In this document: piece after piece, positions 41,821-42,419 of the stretch
Layout: every line of letters begins with the position of its first letter
Numbering within the stretch: position 1 is the first letter of the stretch
Assembly (NCBI GenBank): GCA_022827885.1
Contig: JAJEIP010000005.1
Location: 1-42,419 of the forward strand
DNA length: 42,419 bases
Source: Candidatus Poribacteria bacterium
GTDB taxonomy: Bacteria > Poribacteria > WGA-4E > WGA-3G
Reading direction: 5' to 3'
Translations under genes and position numbers: made by a program
The notes under the pieces: model-generated
The model's database searches: none
What the model saw: the letters and a program-made list of their open reading frames with translations, nothing else
Told to the model about the DNA's origin: nothing

Positions 41821-41823
41821 ATG
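41792..41823 (+). promoter_or_regulatory. Dispersed translation-leader element, copy 7 (long form)
   Basis: CTGACCGAACCGCAAGGA with an A/T-rich spacer ends in the ATG at 41821. AAGG is 12 bases before the start codon. It is nearly identical to copies 1-3. Confidence 0.75.
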
Positions 41824-42419
41824 CCAGATTATAGACGAGATGAAGTTTTAGGACGATTGAGAACGGAGTTAGATCGCGGCAAACATCTGCTCGCTGTAGG
41901 TGCTGGAACAGGCATCACAGCGAAATTCGCTGAACAGGGTGGCGCAGACCTGATTGTGATTTACAATTCCGGTCGCTATCGGATGTCAGGGTTCGGCTCC
42001 TGTGCCGGACTCTTGGCTTACGGGGACGCGAACGCCATCGTCATGGAGATGGGCGAGCGTGAAGTCTTACCCGTTGTCAAAGAGACCCCTGTTATCGCCG
42101 GCGTGAACGGCACCGACCCGACGCGCCGGATGAGCAACTTCCTCAAACAGGTCCGCGATGTCGGATTCGACGGGGTTAATAACTTCCCGACCGTTGGTGT
42201 AATTGACGGCACTTTTCGGGTAACGCTTGAAGAGACCGGGATGGGTTTCTACAAAGAGGTAGAAACAATCGGGATCGCGCATGAGATGGATCTTTTCACC
42301 ATCGTCTATGTTTTCAACCCGGAAGAGTCAGAAAATATGGCGAAGGTCGGTGCGGACGTTATCATTGCGCACATGGGGACGACAATCGGCGGCACGATCG
42401 GAGCGGAAACGGCTTTCAC
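41821..42419 (+). CDS. PEP-hydrolase-like TIM-barrel family protein, N-terminal part (3' end outside window)
   Basis: The frame is open from ATG 41821 to the window end, about 199 residues. It begins PDYRRDEVLGRLRTELDRGKHLLAVGAGTGITAKFAEQGGADLIVIYNSGRYRMSGFGSCAG, and continues GDANAIVMEMGEREVLPVVKETPVIAGVNGTDP, GFDGVNNFPTVGVIDGTFRVTLEETGMGF and ADVIIAHMGTTIGGTIGA. This is the family once called predicted TIM-barrel enzyme, possibly dioxygenase, now described as phosphoenolpyruvate hydrolase-like; it is related in fold to PEP mutase/isocitrate lyase enzymes. The true reaction is uncertain. The start is fixed by leader copy 7. It follows the sulfatase-like gene at 301 bp. Confidence 0.87.
   Translation, partial: MPDYRRDEVLGRLRTELDRGKHLLAVGAGTGITAKFAEQGGADLIVIYNSGRYRMSGFGSCAGLLAYGDANAIVMEMGEREVLPVVKETPVIAGVNGTDPTRRMSNFLKQVRDVGFDGVNNFPTVGVIDGTFRVTLEETGMGFYKEVETIGIAHEMDLFTIVYVFNPEESENMAKVGADVIIAHMGTTIGGTIGAETAF

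Overview
The window is a gene-dense bacterial chromosome segment of about 49% GC by eye. It contains no rRNA, tRNA or CRISPR array that I can see. Three phytanoyl-CoA dioxygenase (PhyH) paralogues, several secreted FG-GAP/ASPIC-UnbV proteins, a CBM9-like secreted protein, a DUF3500 protein, a sulfatase-like hydrolase, a PEP-hydrolase-like TIM barrel, an Rpn/YhgA nuclease and abundant dispersed short repeats together look most like Candidatus Poribacteria or a close relative. That assignment is inference from gene content, because no marker gene such as 16S rRNA is present.

Layout. 1-9.9 kb (+ strand): the end of an ASPIC/UnbV protein, cysC behind a perfect-consensus promoter, a PhyH enzyme, a FAH-family enzyme, a D-threonine aldolase/D-serine dehydratase-like PLP enzyme coupled to a YbjQ protein, then three exported proteins (amidotransferase-fold-like, PQQ propeller, CBM9-like). 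A hairpin terminator separates these from a convergent DUF3500 gene. 10-13.7 kb (+): an ECF sigma factor with its zinc anti-sigma factor, then a large TPR protein. 13.7-25 kb (mostly -): nicotinate phosphoribosyltransferase, a TPR/FG-GAP/UnbV lipoprotein, a repeat-rich island with an Rpn-type nuclease (+), a tandem pair of secreted metzincin-ankyrin proteins, then a TPR/TolB-like lipoprotein coupled to a second UnbV protein. 25-30.6 kb (-): housekeeping clusters efp-accB-accC and rph-rdgB, a small protein and a second PhyH enzyme. 30.7-39 kb (-): a Bat-type locus (BatA/VWA, DUF58, DUF4381-like) that encloses a complete partner-switching module (RsbW-like kinase, STAS antagonist, RsbU-like phosphatase), then a polyferredoxin and a SufR-like regulator. 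39.2-42.4 kb (+): a third PhyH enzyme, a sulfatase-like hydrolase without the formylglycine motif, and the start of a TIM-barrel gene cut by the window end.

Three observations stand out. (1) Three exported proteins of two unrelated architectures end in the same C-terminal motif, KLATTWGxLK, encoded by different synonymous codons; this looks like a sorting or anchoring tag. (2) Seven unrelated genes share a near-identical leader, (CTGACCGA)ACCGCAAGGA followed by an A/T-rich spacer, that ends at the start codon and supplies the ribosome-binding site. Orphan copies lie elsewhere, so it behaves like a dispersed repeat that has become a translation-initiation cassette. (3) Other dispersed hairpin repeats recur, one of them inside a coding sequence at a domain boundary.
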